Of a DNA stretch of 37,546 bases, positions 10,405 through 18,909 are shown one piece after another (position 1 is the first letter of the stretch; each line of letters starts with the position of its first letter). A model generated the notes under the pieces. That model made no database searches. It had not been told where the DNA came from and saw only the letters and a program-made list of their open reading frames with translations. The position numbers and the translations under genes are program-made. The stretch is taken from assembly GCA_019873665.1 (NCBI GenBank), contig JAIOAV010000032.1:1-37546 (forward strand), read 5' to 3'. The stretch is from Chloroflexota bacterium. Lineage in GTDB: Bacteria; Chloroflexota; Anaerolineae; JAAYEA01.

Positions 10405-11457
10405 CTAACCCATTAGCCACATGCGGTCTAGCTTGGTGAGCTTCAGCCGGTTCAGCCGGCCCACAACCGAGTCGCCGGCGCAATAGCCGAGGATCACGCC
10501 GTCGGTCACGAACGTGATGGAGGTGTAGCAGTACCAGCCGTCGGGGTCCGGCTCGATGACACGGCTGGGCTGCCATATGCGCGCCTCGTCGCGGGAGAGC
10601 GCGACACAGAGCGGCGTGCGCTTCCCCGGTGGAAAGGGGTGGCGCCCGGAGTGATCGTTCCAGACGAGCAGTAGCTCCCCACTCCACGGCACGCGCTTGA
10701 TGGACGCGGGTGAGAGGGGCGAGGCCATCGAGCTGGGCCGGGCGGTGCTCCAGGTGTCGCCGCCATCCGCCGAGAACGACTCGTACTGGCATCCCAGGTC
10801 GGTGCGCATCCACATGTAAAGCCGCCCGTCCGCCAACTCCACGACGCCCGGCTCTTGCAGGCCGGAGCGTGATTGCGCTGGCGCCTGCAATGTGCTGCGG
10901 CTTTGCCGCCACGTGTATCCCTCGTCATCGGAGAGAAAGCACATGGCCGCACCGCGCGCCGACCATCCTTCGCGGCTGTTGCCGGTGCTGGGATGATACG
11001 CCGCCGGCACGACCAACCGTCCGGAGCGTAACTGGATCACCCGATCGTTGTTGACCACATGGTAGCCGTGGTGCGGCGTGGCGCAGATGCGCTCACCCAG
11101 CGTCTCCATATCCTCGCTGGCGTGCCGCAGGTACAGCTTGCAGTCATCCCAGCCGTTCTTGACAGCGTAAAAGAGGAGGACCTGGCCCGATTGCGGGCGG
11201 AGGAGGCTGACCGACATCACGTTCTCCGCGCCCTCGGTCGGGATGATGACCGCGTCATCGCTCCAGGTCTCGCCACCATCGTGTGAGATGCGCCGCGCGA
11301 TCTCTGCCCGCGCGTTGTCGGCGGTGCCGCCGGTGAAGCGGCTGTAAGCCAGGTAGAGCGCGCCATCACGCAGCGCGATCAAGGACCCCTCCGAGTTGCG
11401 CGGCGCCTGTGACGTCGGCTCGATAGTCAGGAGCGTGCGCACAGTCCCTTGATTCAC
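10405..11457 (-). CDS. BNR/Asp-box sialidase-like glycoside hydrolase
   Basis: This six-bladed beta-propeller protein of about 350 residues resembles exo-sialidases. Asp-box repeats are visible as SHDGGETW, SDDEGYTW, SADGGDTW and a degenerate SRDEARIW. An early FRIP-like arginine motif is replaced by APRNSEGSL. No signal peptide is evident from the chosen start, so it may act inside the cell. I chose GTG at 11455-11457 because GAGGAGGGG lies directly upstream; the frame is open for 20 more codons to 11517. A minus-strand TTGCCT-17-CACAAT pair at about 11474-11502 may be its promoter. Function as a sialidase is uncertain; many such proteins act on other sugars or have unknown substrates. Confidence 0.8.
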   Translation of the reverse strand: MNQGTVRTLLTIEPTSQAPRNSEGSLIALRDGALYLAYSRFTGGTADNARAEIARRISHDGGETWSDDAVIIPTEGAENVMSVSLLRPQSGQVLLFYAVKNGWDDCKLYLRHASEDMETLGERICATPHHGYHVVNNDRVIQLRSGRLVVPAAYHPSTGNSREGWSARGAAMCFLSDDEGYTWRQSRSTLQAPAQSRSGLQEPGVVELADGRLYMWMRTDLGCQYESFSADGGDTWSTARPSSMASPLSPASIKRVPWSGELLLVWNDHSGRHPFPPGKRTPLCVALSRDEARIWQPSRVIEPDPDGWYCYTSITFVTDGVILGYCAGDSVVGRLNRLKLTKLDRMWLMG

Positions 11458-11532
11458 GGTACCCCTCCTCGCGAGTGGATGCCACATCATTGTGGTCCGC
11501 CTTGGCGTGCGAGGCAAATCGGCGTGCGCTTG

Positions 11533-11560
11533 TTGACACGACCCGTGAACGCCCTAGAAT
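11533..11560 (+). promoter_or_regulatory. promoter of the galactonate dehydratase/KDG kinase pair
   Basis: TTGACA (11533-11538, perfect -35), 16 bases, TAGAAT (11555-11560). About 110 bases of leader follow before the GTG start; I see no riboswitch there. Confidence 0.8.
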
Positions 11561-11677
11561 GACGGGCAACCGTGAGCACGATCCTAGTGCTGCATGGCTC
11601 GCGCTGCGCGATGGCGTCAGGCGACGGAGGTCAGGCGGCATCAGCGCATCCCCGGAGAGCGGAGGAGGAAAGCAATC

Positions 11678-12793
11678 GTGAAGATCACGCGACTGGAGAC
11701 GCTATACGTCAAGCCACGGTGGGTATTCCTCAAGGCGCACACCGACAGCGGCCTGATCGGCCTCGGCGAGCCGATCGTCGAGGGGTGGAGCCACACCGTG
11801 GCTGCGGCGGTGCAAGAGATGGGTCGCTACCTCATCGGGCAAGATCCGATGCGGATCGAGCATCACTGGCAGGCCATCTACCGCGGCGGCTTTTACCGCG
11901 GCGGTCCAGTCTTGACCAGCGCGCTCTCGGGCATCGAGCAGGCGCTATGGGACATCAAGGGCAAGGCGCTGGGGGTGCCTGTGTACGAGCTGCTGGGGGG
12001 CGCGGTGCGCGACCGGATTCGGATGTATCGTGGCTTTGGCGGCGAGACGCCGGCCGAGTATGCCAATGCGGCACGCGCGCTACGGCAGCAGGGCTTTACC
12101 GCGATGAAAACTAGCCTGAGCGGCCCTCTGCAGATCGTGGAAAAGCCGCGTGTGATCGAGGAAGTCGTCGCCATCATGGCTGCTGTGCGCGACGCCGTGG
12201 GTCCAGATGTGGATGTGGCGGTAGATTTCCACGGGCGGGTGAGCCCGGCGCTAGCGGTGCGCCTCTGTCAGGCGCTCGAGCCGTATCATCCGCTCTTTGT
12301 GGAAGAGCCATGTCTGCCGGAGAACGTGGACGCGATGGTTACCATCGCGCGCAGCACATCAATTCCCATCGCCACAGGCGAGCGCCTCTTCACCAAGTGG
12401 GGGTTCCGCGAGGTGCTGGAGAAACAGGCGGCGCGGATCGTCCAGCCGGATCTGTCGCATGCGGGTGGCATCCTGGAGTGCAAAAAGATCGCCGCTATGG
12501 CCGAAGTCTATTATGCTGCCGTGGCCCCGCACTGTCCGCTGGGGCCCATCGCCCTGGCCGCGTGCCTGCAACTCGACGCCTGCACGCCCAATTTCCTCTG
12601 CCAAGAGCATACCACCTTGGGGGAGGGTTACCTGCGAGAGCCCTTTGTGCTGCAAGACGGTTACGTGACGCTCCCGACCGGACCGGGACTCGGCATCGCG
12701 CTGGATGAAGAGGCGGTCGAGGCAAAGCTCTACGATGGCTCCTGGGAGACCCCGCGTCTCTGGCACGCCGACGGCTCGGTCGCCGACTGGTGA
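11678..12793 (+). CDS. D-galactonate dehydratase-like enolase-superfamily enzyme
   Basis: The enzyme is expected to dehydrate an aldonic acid to its 2-keto-3-deoxy form. It has 371 residues from GTG 11678, which has GGAGGAGG about 9 bases upstream. By my residue count the active site falls on D183 and H185 (VDFHGR), E209/E210 (FVEEP), E235 (IATGERL), H285 (APHCPLGP) and E310 (CQEH). These are the positions I recall for E. coli DgoD. The next gene is a KDG-type kinase overlapping by coupling distance, so dehydration followed by phosphorylation is the likely pathway. The exact stereochemistry of the substrate cannot be read from sequence. Confidence 0.87.
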   Translation: MKITRLETLYVKPRWVFLKAHTDSGLIGLGEPIVEGWSHTVAAAVQEMGRYLIGQDPMRIEHHWQAIYRGGFYRGGPVLTSALSGIEQALWDIKGKALGVPVYELLGGAVRDRIRMYRGFGGETPAEYANAARALRQQGFTAMKTSLSGPLQIVEKPRVIEEVVAIMAAVRDAVGPDVDVAVDFHGRVSPALAVRLCQALEPYHPLFVEEPCLPENVDAMVTIARSTSIPIATGERLFTKWGFREVLEKQAARIVQPDLSHAGGILECKKIAAMAEVYYAAVAPHCPLGPIALAACLQLDACTPNFLCQEHTTLGEGYLREPFVLQDGYVTLPTGPGLGIALDEEAVEAKLYDGSWETPRLWHADGSVADW

Positions 12794-12801
12794 GGTGTGA
12801 G

Positions 12802-13761
12802 ATGGCATTCGATCTAGTAACGCTCGGCGAGACGATGATTCGCCTCTCGCCGCCGGTCCCGCAGCGCCTGGAGCAGACGGCGGTGCTGGAGGTGAATATC
12901 GGCGGCGCGGAAAGCAACGTCGCCATAGCGCTGGCGCGTCTCGGCTTTCGTACGGCATGGCTGTCGCGTCTGCCAGATAACGCCTGGGGTCAGCGCATCG
13001 CTCGCACGCTGCGCGCGCATGGAGTAGATGTGTCAGGCGTCATCTGGGCGGCGGGAGAGCGCGTCGGCACCTATTTTGTCGAGTATGGGAGTCCGCCCCG
13101 CCCCATCCAGGTGTTATATGACCGGGCTGATTCGGCGATGAGCCGCATGCAACCGGATGATGTGGCGTGGTCAGTGGTGCAGCAAGGCCGTGTCGTCCAC
13201 TGTACCGGCATCACCCCCGCCCTCAGCCCCTCTTGCGCCGAGGTGGTGCGGATGGTGATGCAGCGCGCTCGCGCGCAGGGAGCGCTTGTCAGCTTTGACT
13301 TGAACTATCGGGCGCTTCTCTGGTCGCCAGCCGCGGCTGCGGCGGTGCTGGATGACTACTGTAGCTTGGCGCACCTGGTTTTCGCCGCTTGGCGTGACCT
13401 GGAGACCCTCTTTGGCGTGGAGGGCTCGCCGGAGGAGATTGCCCCTAACCTGCGGCAGCGGTGGGGCTGCGATATCCTGGTGATCACGCTGGGAGACGCG
13501 GGCTCGCTCGCCTGTGATGGTCGGCAGGTGGCGCGGGCCGCGGCATATCCGGTCGAGATCGTGGACCGGCTGGGCGCTGGCGATGCGTTCGATGCGGGCT
13601 TTATCGCGGCGCGCTTGCAGGGGCGTGCATTGGATGGGGCGCTCCGCTATGGGGCCGCGCTCTCCGCCCTCTGCATGACCATCCCCAGCGACCTGGCGCT
13701 GGTGAGCGCTGCCGAAGTCGAAGCGATCCTGACGCAGGATGGGCCAGCGATTCGACGCTAG
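12802..13761 (+). CDS. kdgK: PfkB-family sugar kinase, 2-keto-3-deoxygluconate/galactonate kinase type
   Basis: A ribokinase-fold enzyme of 319 residues that probably phosphorylates the product of the dehydratase upstream. It shows LVTLGETMIRL at the N-terminus, the substrate loop IGGAESNVAIALARLG, the DLNYR segment typical of KDG kinases (SFDLNYRALLW), and the PfkB signature DRLGAGDAFDAGF with the catalytic Asp. The ATG at 12802 has GAGGTG upstream and lies 8 bases after the dehydratase stop. A GTG at 12790 overlapping that stop is a less likely start. No aldolase is present in the window. Confidence 0.87.
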   Translation: MAFDLVTLGETMIRLSPPVPQRLEQTAVLEVNIGGAESNVAIALARLGFRTAWLSRLPDNAWGQRIARTLRAHGVDVSGVIWAAGERVGTYFVEYGSPPRPIQVLYDRADSAMSRMQPDDVAWSVVQQGRVVHCTGITPALSPSCAEVVRMVMQRARAQGALVSFDLNYRALLWSPAAAAAVLDDYCSLAHLVFAAWRDLETLFGVEGSPEEIAPNLRQRWGCDILVITLGDAGSLACDGRQVARAAAYPVEIVDRLGAGDAFDAGFIAARLQGRALDGALRYGAALSALCMTIPSDLALVSAAEVEAILTQDGPAIRR

Positions 13762-13779
13762 CGCCGCAAGGCGTCGTTT

Positions 13780-13809
13780 TTGCCGCCGGCTGATGGAGTA
13801 TGGTATAAT
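13780..13809 (+). promoter_or_regulatory. extended -10 promoter before the zinc-ribbon gene
   Basis: TTGCCG (13780-13785), 18 bases, then TGG plus TATAAT (13801-13809), a perfect -10 with a TGn extension. The TTG start follows at 13858. Confidence 0.75.
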
Positions 13810-13857
13810 AGGCCTGCATGTCGCCGTGATCAGCCAGCCGCGAGGGAGGTGAGGCCA

Positions 13858-14559
13858 TTGAGTCAGCTAGATGTCCTGTGGCAACTGCAGGCGCTGGATC
13901 TCCAATTGGACCTGGCCCAGAGACAGCTCCGAGAAGCGCAGGGCCGGCTGGGGGAAAGCGATGAGCTTGGCCTCGCCCGCCAGGCGGCGCAAGAGACCGC
14001 GGATAGCCTGAAGGAGCGGCAACGCGCGTTGCGCGATGTCGAGATGGAGCTCGCCAGCCTTCAGGAAAAGCTTGATGATATCACCGACCGTCTCTATAGT
14101 GGGCGAGTGACGAATCCCAAAGAACTGGCCAGCATGCAGCAGAACCAGCAGCATTTGCAGAAGCGGCGCGGCGAGCTGGACGATGTCGCGCTCCTCGCCA
14201 TGACCGAGATAGACGACTTGCAGAACGCCCTGGCGGAGCGACAGGCGCATCTGGAGGAGGTCAATGCCCGTTGGATGAGGGATCAGCAGGAGCTCAAGCG
14301 AGCAATCAGCGAATTTCAAGCCAAGATGACGCTCATGATGGCGCAGCGCACCGAGTTGGCCAGCATGCTGGACCGGCAAACGCTGCGTCTGTACGAAGAG
14401 TTGCGCCGCACCAAGGGAGGTCGCGCCGTCAGCGGACTGAAGGATGGGCTTTGTCAGGGATGTCGCGTGGCGGTGCCGACGGCCAAAATGCAGCTCGTGC
14501 GGCGCAGGGCAGAGATCGTCTTCTGTGGCGGATGTGGCCGCATACTGTATGCTGAATGA
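13858..14559 (+). CDS. coiled-coil zinc-ribbon protein (COG1579 type), predicted nucleic-acid binding
   Basis: The 233-residue protein is mostly a long antiparallel coiled coil, rich in Gln, Glu, Leu and Arg over roughly residues 5-180. The conserved turn reads YSGRVTNPKELASMQ, typical of this family. It ends in a zinc ribbon, GLCQGCRVAVPTAK...VFCGGCGRILYAE. Family members are proposed to bind nucleic acids or to act near RNA polymerase in a DksA-like way, but no firm function is known to me. The start is TTG at 13858-13860 with GGAGGT 7 bases upstream. The gene shares a likely transcript with the NTPase/propeller gene. Confidence 0.85.
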   Translation: MSQLDVLWQLQALDLQLDLAQRQLREAQGRLGESDELGLARQAAQETADSLKERQRALRDVEMELASLQEKLDDITDRLYSGRVTNPKELASMQQNQQHLQKRRGELDDVALLAMTEIDDLQNALAERQAHLEEVNARWMRDQQELKRAISEFQAKMTLMMAQRTELASMLDRQTLRLYEELRRTKGGRAVSGLKDGLCQGCRVAVPTAKMQLVRRRAEIVFCGGCGRILYAE

Positions 14560-14568
14560 TGTCGGGCG

Positions 14569-14640
14569 GCGAACGGCGAGTTCCTTGAGTGGAAGGAGAG
14601 ACCGGCAGCAAAAGCGTGTCAACACTTTTCTGCCGTTCGC
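14569..14640 (+). repeat. structured spacer with competing inverted repeats before the NTPase gene
   Basis: GCGAACGGC (14569-14577) and GCCGTTCGC (14632-14640) are a perfect 9-base inverted repeat. Inside it, a second pair CGGCAG (around 14613) and CTGCCG shares the GCCG bases, so the two helices exclude each other. No U-run follows. The element ends 12 bases before the ATG of the NTPase gene and could affect its translation. Confidence 0.5.
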
Positions 14641-14652
14641 AAAAGGCTGAAC

Positions 14653-16704
14653 ATGCGTGCTGCCACCAATCCGTATCGCGTTGATGGCCCGTTGCGGGAA
14701 GGTGACTTTGCCGTCGGGCGACAGGATATCCTCGCTTGGACTCAAGAGAGCTTGAGGTCGGGCGAGACTTTGCTGTTGGTATATGGTCTCCCCAAGGCGG
14801 GCAAAACCACACTCTTGCAGCAGTTACGTCAGCATCTAAACAGCGATTACACCTGTATCATCGAAGAGGTCCCTACCACCGATCCCAGCGAGATCACGTC
14901 GTGGCTGACGCAACTGCAGCAGGATATAGCTGCTGACCCGCAACGCCATGAGACAGATAGGCCGACTCTGTTGATGCTGGACGGCCTCAGCCTCTATACA
15001 GCGGATGACCGCACGTGGCAGGCGCTGCTGCCACCCTTGCGCGAGATGGCGTCCCCGATGCTGCGCGTTCTCCTGGCGGTGGGTGGCCACGTCGCTCAGG
15101 TGGCGGCTGATCCATCTTCTCCGTTGGCCCAGATCCCCGCCAGACAGATGGGCCATCTCACAGAGAGTGAGGTTGAGAGCCTCCTGGTCGGGACGGCGGG
15201 CGGGAGATTGCGCTATGACTATGATGCCATCGGCGCGGTGTACCACAAAACCGCCGGTCACCCCTATCTGGTGCAGCTCTTTGGCTATGAGCTCTTTGAC
15301 TATGCGGCGCGCTACGGCCGGGTGAATGTCCACGCTGTGGGCAAGGTGCTGGAGCGTGTGCTCAACGCCGCGGCAGGCACGTTCCAGATGATGTGGGAAG
15401 CGCTATCCGCCCGCGCCAAGATGGCGCTGACGGCTTTCGGCGAACATCGTGGACGCCACGACCTGTTCACCGGGCAGGATGTGCGCAATTTCCTCCGCTG
15501 GCGAGGCATTCAGATGCCGGGAAAGGAGGCGGAAGAGGCTCTTGCGGAGCTGGTCGCTCGCGGCCTGATCCTCAGATTGGGACACGATAGCTACCAGGTG
15601 GAGCTCGAGCTGCTGCAGGATTGGCTAGAACGGCAAAAGCCGATCAGCCAAGTCGTTCGCGAGGTCAAACGCTACCGACGCACGCCGCCGGCCCGCGCGT
15701 CGAGCCGGCCGCAGCCGCGGATACGTTGGCTGGCAGTCTTCCAATGGCTGTTGATCATTGCGATCGCCTTTCTGATCGTCTGGATGTGGCGTTCGCGTGA
15801 TCTGTCGCCGACCGCCACAATCACGCCGCCCGCCGCGGCGGGCGCTAGCACGCCGACCGTCGCGCCCCTCACACCGGCGATTCCCACAGCCAAGCGCATC
15901 GTCTATGCGCGGCGCGAGGACCAACAGAGCCCATGGAAGATCTATGCGCTGTGGGATGATGAGGTGGACATCGAGGCGCGGGAGGTGATAACGCTCACGG
16001 AAAAGGCTTACCAAGATGCCTGGCCCTCTTGGTCTCCTGATGGGGCCAAGATCCTCTTTGTCTCTGATCGGCAGGGCAACCGCGATGTATGGGTGATGGA
16101 TGCCAATGGCAGGCATGCTGTGAACCTGACGCGCAATCCTGCTGACGACTGGACTCCTGCCTGGTCACCGGATGGGAAATCGGTCGCCTTTAGCTCCTAT
16201 CGCGACGAGAACTGGGACATTTACCGCATGAACGCCGATGGCTCGCGACAGACACGATTGACGGAGGACCCTGCGGAGGATGTGGCCCCTTCTTGGTCGC
16301 CGGATGGGACGCGGATCGTGTTTGCCTCCCGGCGCGACGGCAACTGGGAACTATATATCATGAATGCCGATGGCTCGGCGCAGACGCGGCTCACCAATCA
16401 CGAGGCCACCGACACTGCGCCGGCGTGGTCACCGCGCGGCGACTGGATCGCTTTCGAGTCGTATCGCGACGGGAACATGGAGATCTATCTTGTCGCACCG
16501 GATGGGAGCCAACTGATCAACCTGACCAAAGATGCTAGCGCTGACGACCGCGGCCCTGCATGGTCACCATGGGGAGATCGGCTGTTGTACTATTCCAACC
16601 GCGATGGCAATTGGGACATCTTTGAGATCAAGCTCGAAGGCACGGGCAGGCGCAATCTGACGCAGTCCACAGCGCAGGAGCAAAGCCCCTCCTGGCAGCC
16701 GTAA
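14653..16704 (+). CDS. membrane fusion protein: STAND-type NTPase, transmembrane helix, TolB/PD40 beta-propeller
   Basis: The 683-residue protein has three parts. Residues about 15-240 form a P-loop NTPase with Walker A GLPKAGKTT (45-53) and Walker B LLMLDG (106-111), followed by a winged-helix-like region to about 335. One hydrophobic helix lies at about 359-379 with a basic flank before it, and a Pro/Thr/Ala-rich linker follows. Residues about 415-683 carry five or six PD40 repeats with the pattern PSWSPDG, RIVFASRRDGNWELYIMNADGS. Basic residues before the helix place the NTPase in the cytoplasm and the propeller outside. It may couple an outside ligand to an internal switch. No partner is evident besides the zinc-ribbon gene upstream. 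Confidence 0.85.
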   Translation: MRAATNPYRVDGPLREGDFAVGRQDILAWTQESLRSGETLLLVYGLPKAGKTTLLQQLRQHLNSDYTCIIEEVPTTDPSEITSWLTQLQQDIAADPQRHETDRPTLLMLDGLSLYTADDRTWQALLPPLREMASPMLRVLLAVGGHVAQVAADPSSPLAQIPARQMGHLTESEVESLLVGTAGGRLRYDYDAIGAVYHKTAGHPYLVQLFGYELFDYAARYGRVNVHAVGKVLERVLNAAAGTFQMMWEALSARAKMALTAFGEHRGRHDLFTGQDVRNFLRWRGIQMPGKEAEEALAELVARGLILRLGHDSYQVELELLQDWLERQKPISQVVREVKRYRRTPPARASSRPQPRIRWLAVFQWLLIIAIAFLIVWMWRSRDLSPTATITPPAAAGASTPTVAPLTPAIPTAKRIVYARREDQQSPWKIYALWDDEVDIEAREVITLTEKAYQDAWPSWSPDGAKILFVSDRQGNRDVWVMDANGRHAVNLTRNPADDWTPAWSPDGKSVAFSSYRDENWDIYRMNADGSRQTRLTEDPAEDVAPSWSPDGTRIVFASRRDGNWELYIMNADGSAQTRLTNHEATDTAPAWSPRGDWIAFESYRDGNMEIYLVAPDGSQLINLTKDASADDRGPAWSPWGDRLLYYSNRDGNWDIFEIKLEGTGRRNLTQSTAQEQSPSWQP

Positions 16705-16714
16705 CGGCCACGTC

Positions 16715-17014
16715 CTAGGCGACGGGGCCCAGCAGTCGCCTCTCCACCTCTGCTGGCGTCACGCCAAGAATGGTTACCAGCTTGCGTCGCGACGTTTCCC
16801 CGGCGACGATCTCGATACGTCCCTTGGCCACGCCCAGCGCGTCTGCCAGGAAAGCGATGAGCGCCGCGTTGGCTGCGCCTTCCACGGGTGGCGCGGTCAG
16901 GCGGATTTTGATCGCGTTCCCCTGCACTCCTGCCACCTCGTTCTTGCTGGCTCGTGGCAGCACCTGGATCGCTAGCGCTGTTCCTCTCTCGCTCTTCTTG
17001 ATGACCAAAGACAT
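16715..17014 (-). CDS. DUF167 / YggU-family protein
   Basis: The 99-residue protein belongs to a small conserved family of unknown function. Family features are VLPRASKNEV, IKIRLTAPPVEGAANAALIAFLADALG and IEIVAGETSRRKLV. I chose ATG 17012-17014, which has a GGGAGAG site upstream; a TTG at 17033-17035 overlapping the yggT stop would add 7 residues. It is the last gene of the minus-strand cluster with yggT and yggS, a common bacterial arrangement. It converges on the NTPase gene, whose stop is 10 bases away. Confidence 0.9.
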   Translation of the reverse strand: MSLVIKKSERGTALAIQVLPRASKNEVAGVQGNAIKIRLTAPPVEGAANAALIAFLADALGVAKGRIEIVAGETSRRKLVTILGVTPAEVERRLLGPVA

Positions 17015-17031
17015 GGTATCTCTCCCAGTGC

Positions 17032-17298
17032 TCAATAGAGCAAGTTCGTCAGGCTGGAGACGAGGATGCGCCTGATGACTTCCAAGAGAACCCAGGCGAC
17101 CATGGGCGTAAAATCAAACATGCCCATTGGTGGCACCACGCGGCGGATCGGCTCCAGGATAGGGTCAGTGATGTCATGAATGAACGCGACCACAGGGTTA
17201 TAGGGGCTCGGCCTGATCCATGAGAAGAGCACGCGCAGAAAAATGGCCATATCGAGAAACCAGAACAGGATGTTGACAAAGCTGATCAACCACGTCAT
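17032..17298 (-). CDS. YggT-family membrane protein
   Basis: The 88-residue integral membrane protein has one hydrophobic segment near the N-terminus (ISFVNILFWFLDMAIFLRVL) and one near the C-terminus (FTPMVAWVLLEVIRRILV). Between them is the family motif SWIRPSPYNPVVAFIHDITDPILEPIRRVVPP. YggT/YlmG proteins are linked to cell division or membrane-protein organisation in other bacteria. The ATG at 17296-17298 has GGAGG 6 bases upstream. The neighbours yggS and DUF167 are the usual partners. Confidence 0.92.
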   Translation of the reverse strand: MTWLISFVNILFWFLDMAIFLRVLFSWIRPSPYNPVVAFIHDITDPILEPIRRVVPPMGMFDFTPMVAWVLLEVIRRILVSSLTNLLY

Positions 17299-17346
17299 CC
17301 AGGGCCTCCATAGGATATTGTCTGGGGACGCTAGGATGGCATCGCG

Positions 17347-18102
17347 TCAACTATAGGCAAAGATCGCCCGGCCGATGCGCACCATTGTAGCGCCTTCTTC
17401 TACGGCTACTTCGAAATCGTCGGTCATGCCCATCGAGAGCTCTGGCCAGCCATGTACAGGAAAACGATCCTGTAACGCGCTGCGCCACTCGCGCAGCCGC
17501 CGAAAGTAGGGGCGTGCCTCCTCCGCTGTTGGCACGATGGGTGCCATCGTCATCAGCCCGCGCACATCCAGTCCCGGCAGCGCCAGAATCTCGGCAACGG
17601 CAGCGAAGAGCGGCGGCGCTTGTGTGGCGATGGCCCCCGCAAGCGCAGCGGGAAAGCCATACTTGCTCTCCTCACCCGATACGTTGAGTTCTAGCAGGAT
17701 AGGCACTCGCTTGCCCGCCTCTGTGGCCTGGCGACTCAATCGTTCCGCCAAGCGCACGCTGTCCACCGCGTGGATCAGGTCAAAGAGCTCCACGGCGCGG
17801 CCGCTCTTGCGCGATTGCAGATGGCCGATCATGTGCCAGCGGGGCGGCTCTCTGCCCTGTTGGGCGAGCGCTGCTCTGACCACGGGAATTTTCCCCTCTG
17901 CTTCCTCCACCCGATTCTCGCCAAAGACATTCAGGCCGAGGTTGTAGGCGGCAATCACCCGCGCCGGCTCGACCGTCTTGCTCACTGCGACAATCTGTAC
18001 CTCGGAAGGATTGCGTCCGGCTCGCTCTGCGGCAGCGGCGATCCGCGTCTGGACGGACCGAACATTTCGCGCCAATGCCTCTTGCATCGCTTCTTGGCTC
18101 AT
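17347..18102 (-). CDS. yggS: YggS-family pyridoxal-phosphate homeostasis protein
   Basis: The 251-residue single-domain protein resembles the N-terminal barrel of alanine racemase. It binds PLP and keeps free PLP and some amino-acid pools balanced. The PLP lysine is K42 in VAVSKTVEP. Family motifs [25 protein letters not shown] and GLMTMAP follow, and [26 protein letters not shown] is the phosphate-binding end. The ATG at 18100-18102 has GGAGGG about 9 bases upstream and follows pgeF by 15 bases. Confidence 0.95.
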   Translation of the reverse strand: MSQEAMQEALARNVRSVQTRIAAAAERAGRNPSEVQIVAVSKTVEPARVIAAYNLGLNVFGENRVEEAEGKIPVVRAALAQQGREPPRWHMIGHLQSRKSGRAVELFDLIHAVDSVRLAERLSRQATEAGKRVPILLELNVSGEESKYGFPAALAGAIATQAPPLFAAVAEILALPGLDVRGLMTMAPIVPTAEEARPYFRRLREWRSALQDRFPVHGWPELSMGMTDDFEVAVEEGATMVRIGRAIFAYS

Positions 18103-18117
18103 ATGCGAAACCCTCCC

Positions 18118-18909
18118 TCAACTCATGCGATCGGGGCCCAGCAAGACGGCAAAACGGCCGGTACGCCCCCTCTCTCGCCGGTGGGAGTAGAACTCGTCCA
18201 CGCAGCAGCTCGTGCAGAAAGGAGCCGTCTCGAAGCATCGCACGCCCATCTGCTGTAACTGCCAGGTATTGGCCAACGCCAGATCGAAATGATACGACCC
18301 GTCCGGCTGACGCGCAAAGAGCGGCACCGAGGCGGGGAATGCGCGTTGCGCTGCGGCGCGCACCTCCTCGCCAACCTGGTAACAGCAGACCTGAATGCAG
18401 GGGCCAAGGCCGACGCGCAGCTCCGCCGGATCAGTGTGATATGCCGCCTGCATGGCGCGAACCGTCGCGGCGGCCACGTTTTGCATCGTGCCCCGCCAGC
18501 CCGCGTGTGCCAGCGCCACGGCGCGATGTCGCGGATCGTAGAACAGGATCGGGAGGCAATCGGCAAAGCGCAGCATCAGCATCGTCTCCGGATCGTTCGT
18601 CAACAGCGCATCGGTCTCCGGGATGACCTGGCCTGCCTCTCGTCGCCCGACGATCGCGGCGCGGCAGCCGTGCACCTGGTGCGCCGTCACTACCTGTCCC
18701 GGCGAGACGCCCAGAGCGCGAAACACCGTCTCCTGGTTGGCGTCCACTACCGCGTTATCATCGCCGACGGTATGGCTCACATTCAGGCTGGCAAAGGGTG
18801 GTCTGCTCTGGCCTCCCAGCCGCGTGAACACGCCATGCCGCAGGCCGCTGCTGTTGCGAAAACTGTCATATTGGTAGTACACCACGCCTTGCTGGCTATT
18901 TCTCAACAT
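18118..18909 (-). CDS. pgeF: PgeF/YfiH-family protein (multicopper laccase-domain, DUF152)
   Basis: The 263-residue family member is known elsewhere as a purine-nucleoside-acting enzyme or as a peptidoglycan editing factor. The three metal ligands are visible: H80 in TAHQVHG, C118 in RFADCLPI and H135 in AHAGWRG. GLGPCIQVCCYQVG and SHRRERGRTGRFAVLLG also fit. The frame is open upstream to 18987, but ATG 18907-18909 starts the conserved sequence. It overlaps the radical SAM stop by 7 bases and has AGGGAA about 8 bases upstream. Confidence 0.92.
   Translation of the reverse strand: MLRNSQQGVVYYQYDSFRNSSGLRHGVFTRLGGQSRPPFASLNVSHTVGDDNAVVDANQETVFRALGVSPGQVVTAHQVHGCRAAIVGRREAGQVIPETDALLTNDPETMLMLRFADCLPILFYDPRHRAVALAHAGWRGTMQNVAAATVRAMQAAYHTDPAELRVGLGPCIQVCCYQVGEEVRAAAQRAFPASVPLFARQPDGSYHFDLALANTWQLQQMGVRCFETAPFCTSCCVDEFYSHRRERGRTGRFAVLLGPDRMS

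Noticed and set aside
9830..10912. 360-codon minus-strand ORF running across the aldo/keto reductase and sialidase-like genes
   Set aside because: Overlaps two well-supported genes; His/Arg-rich and unlike any family.
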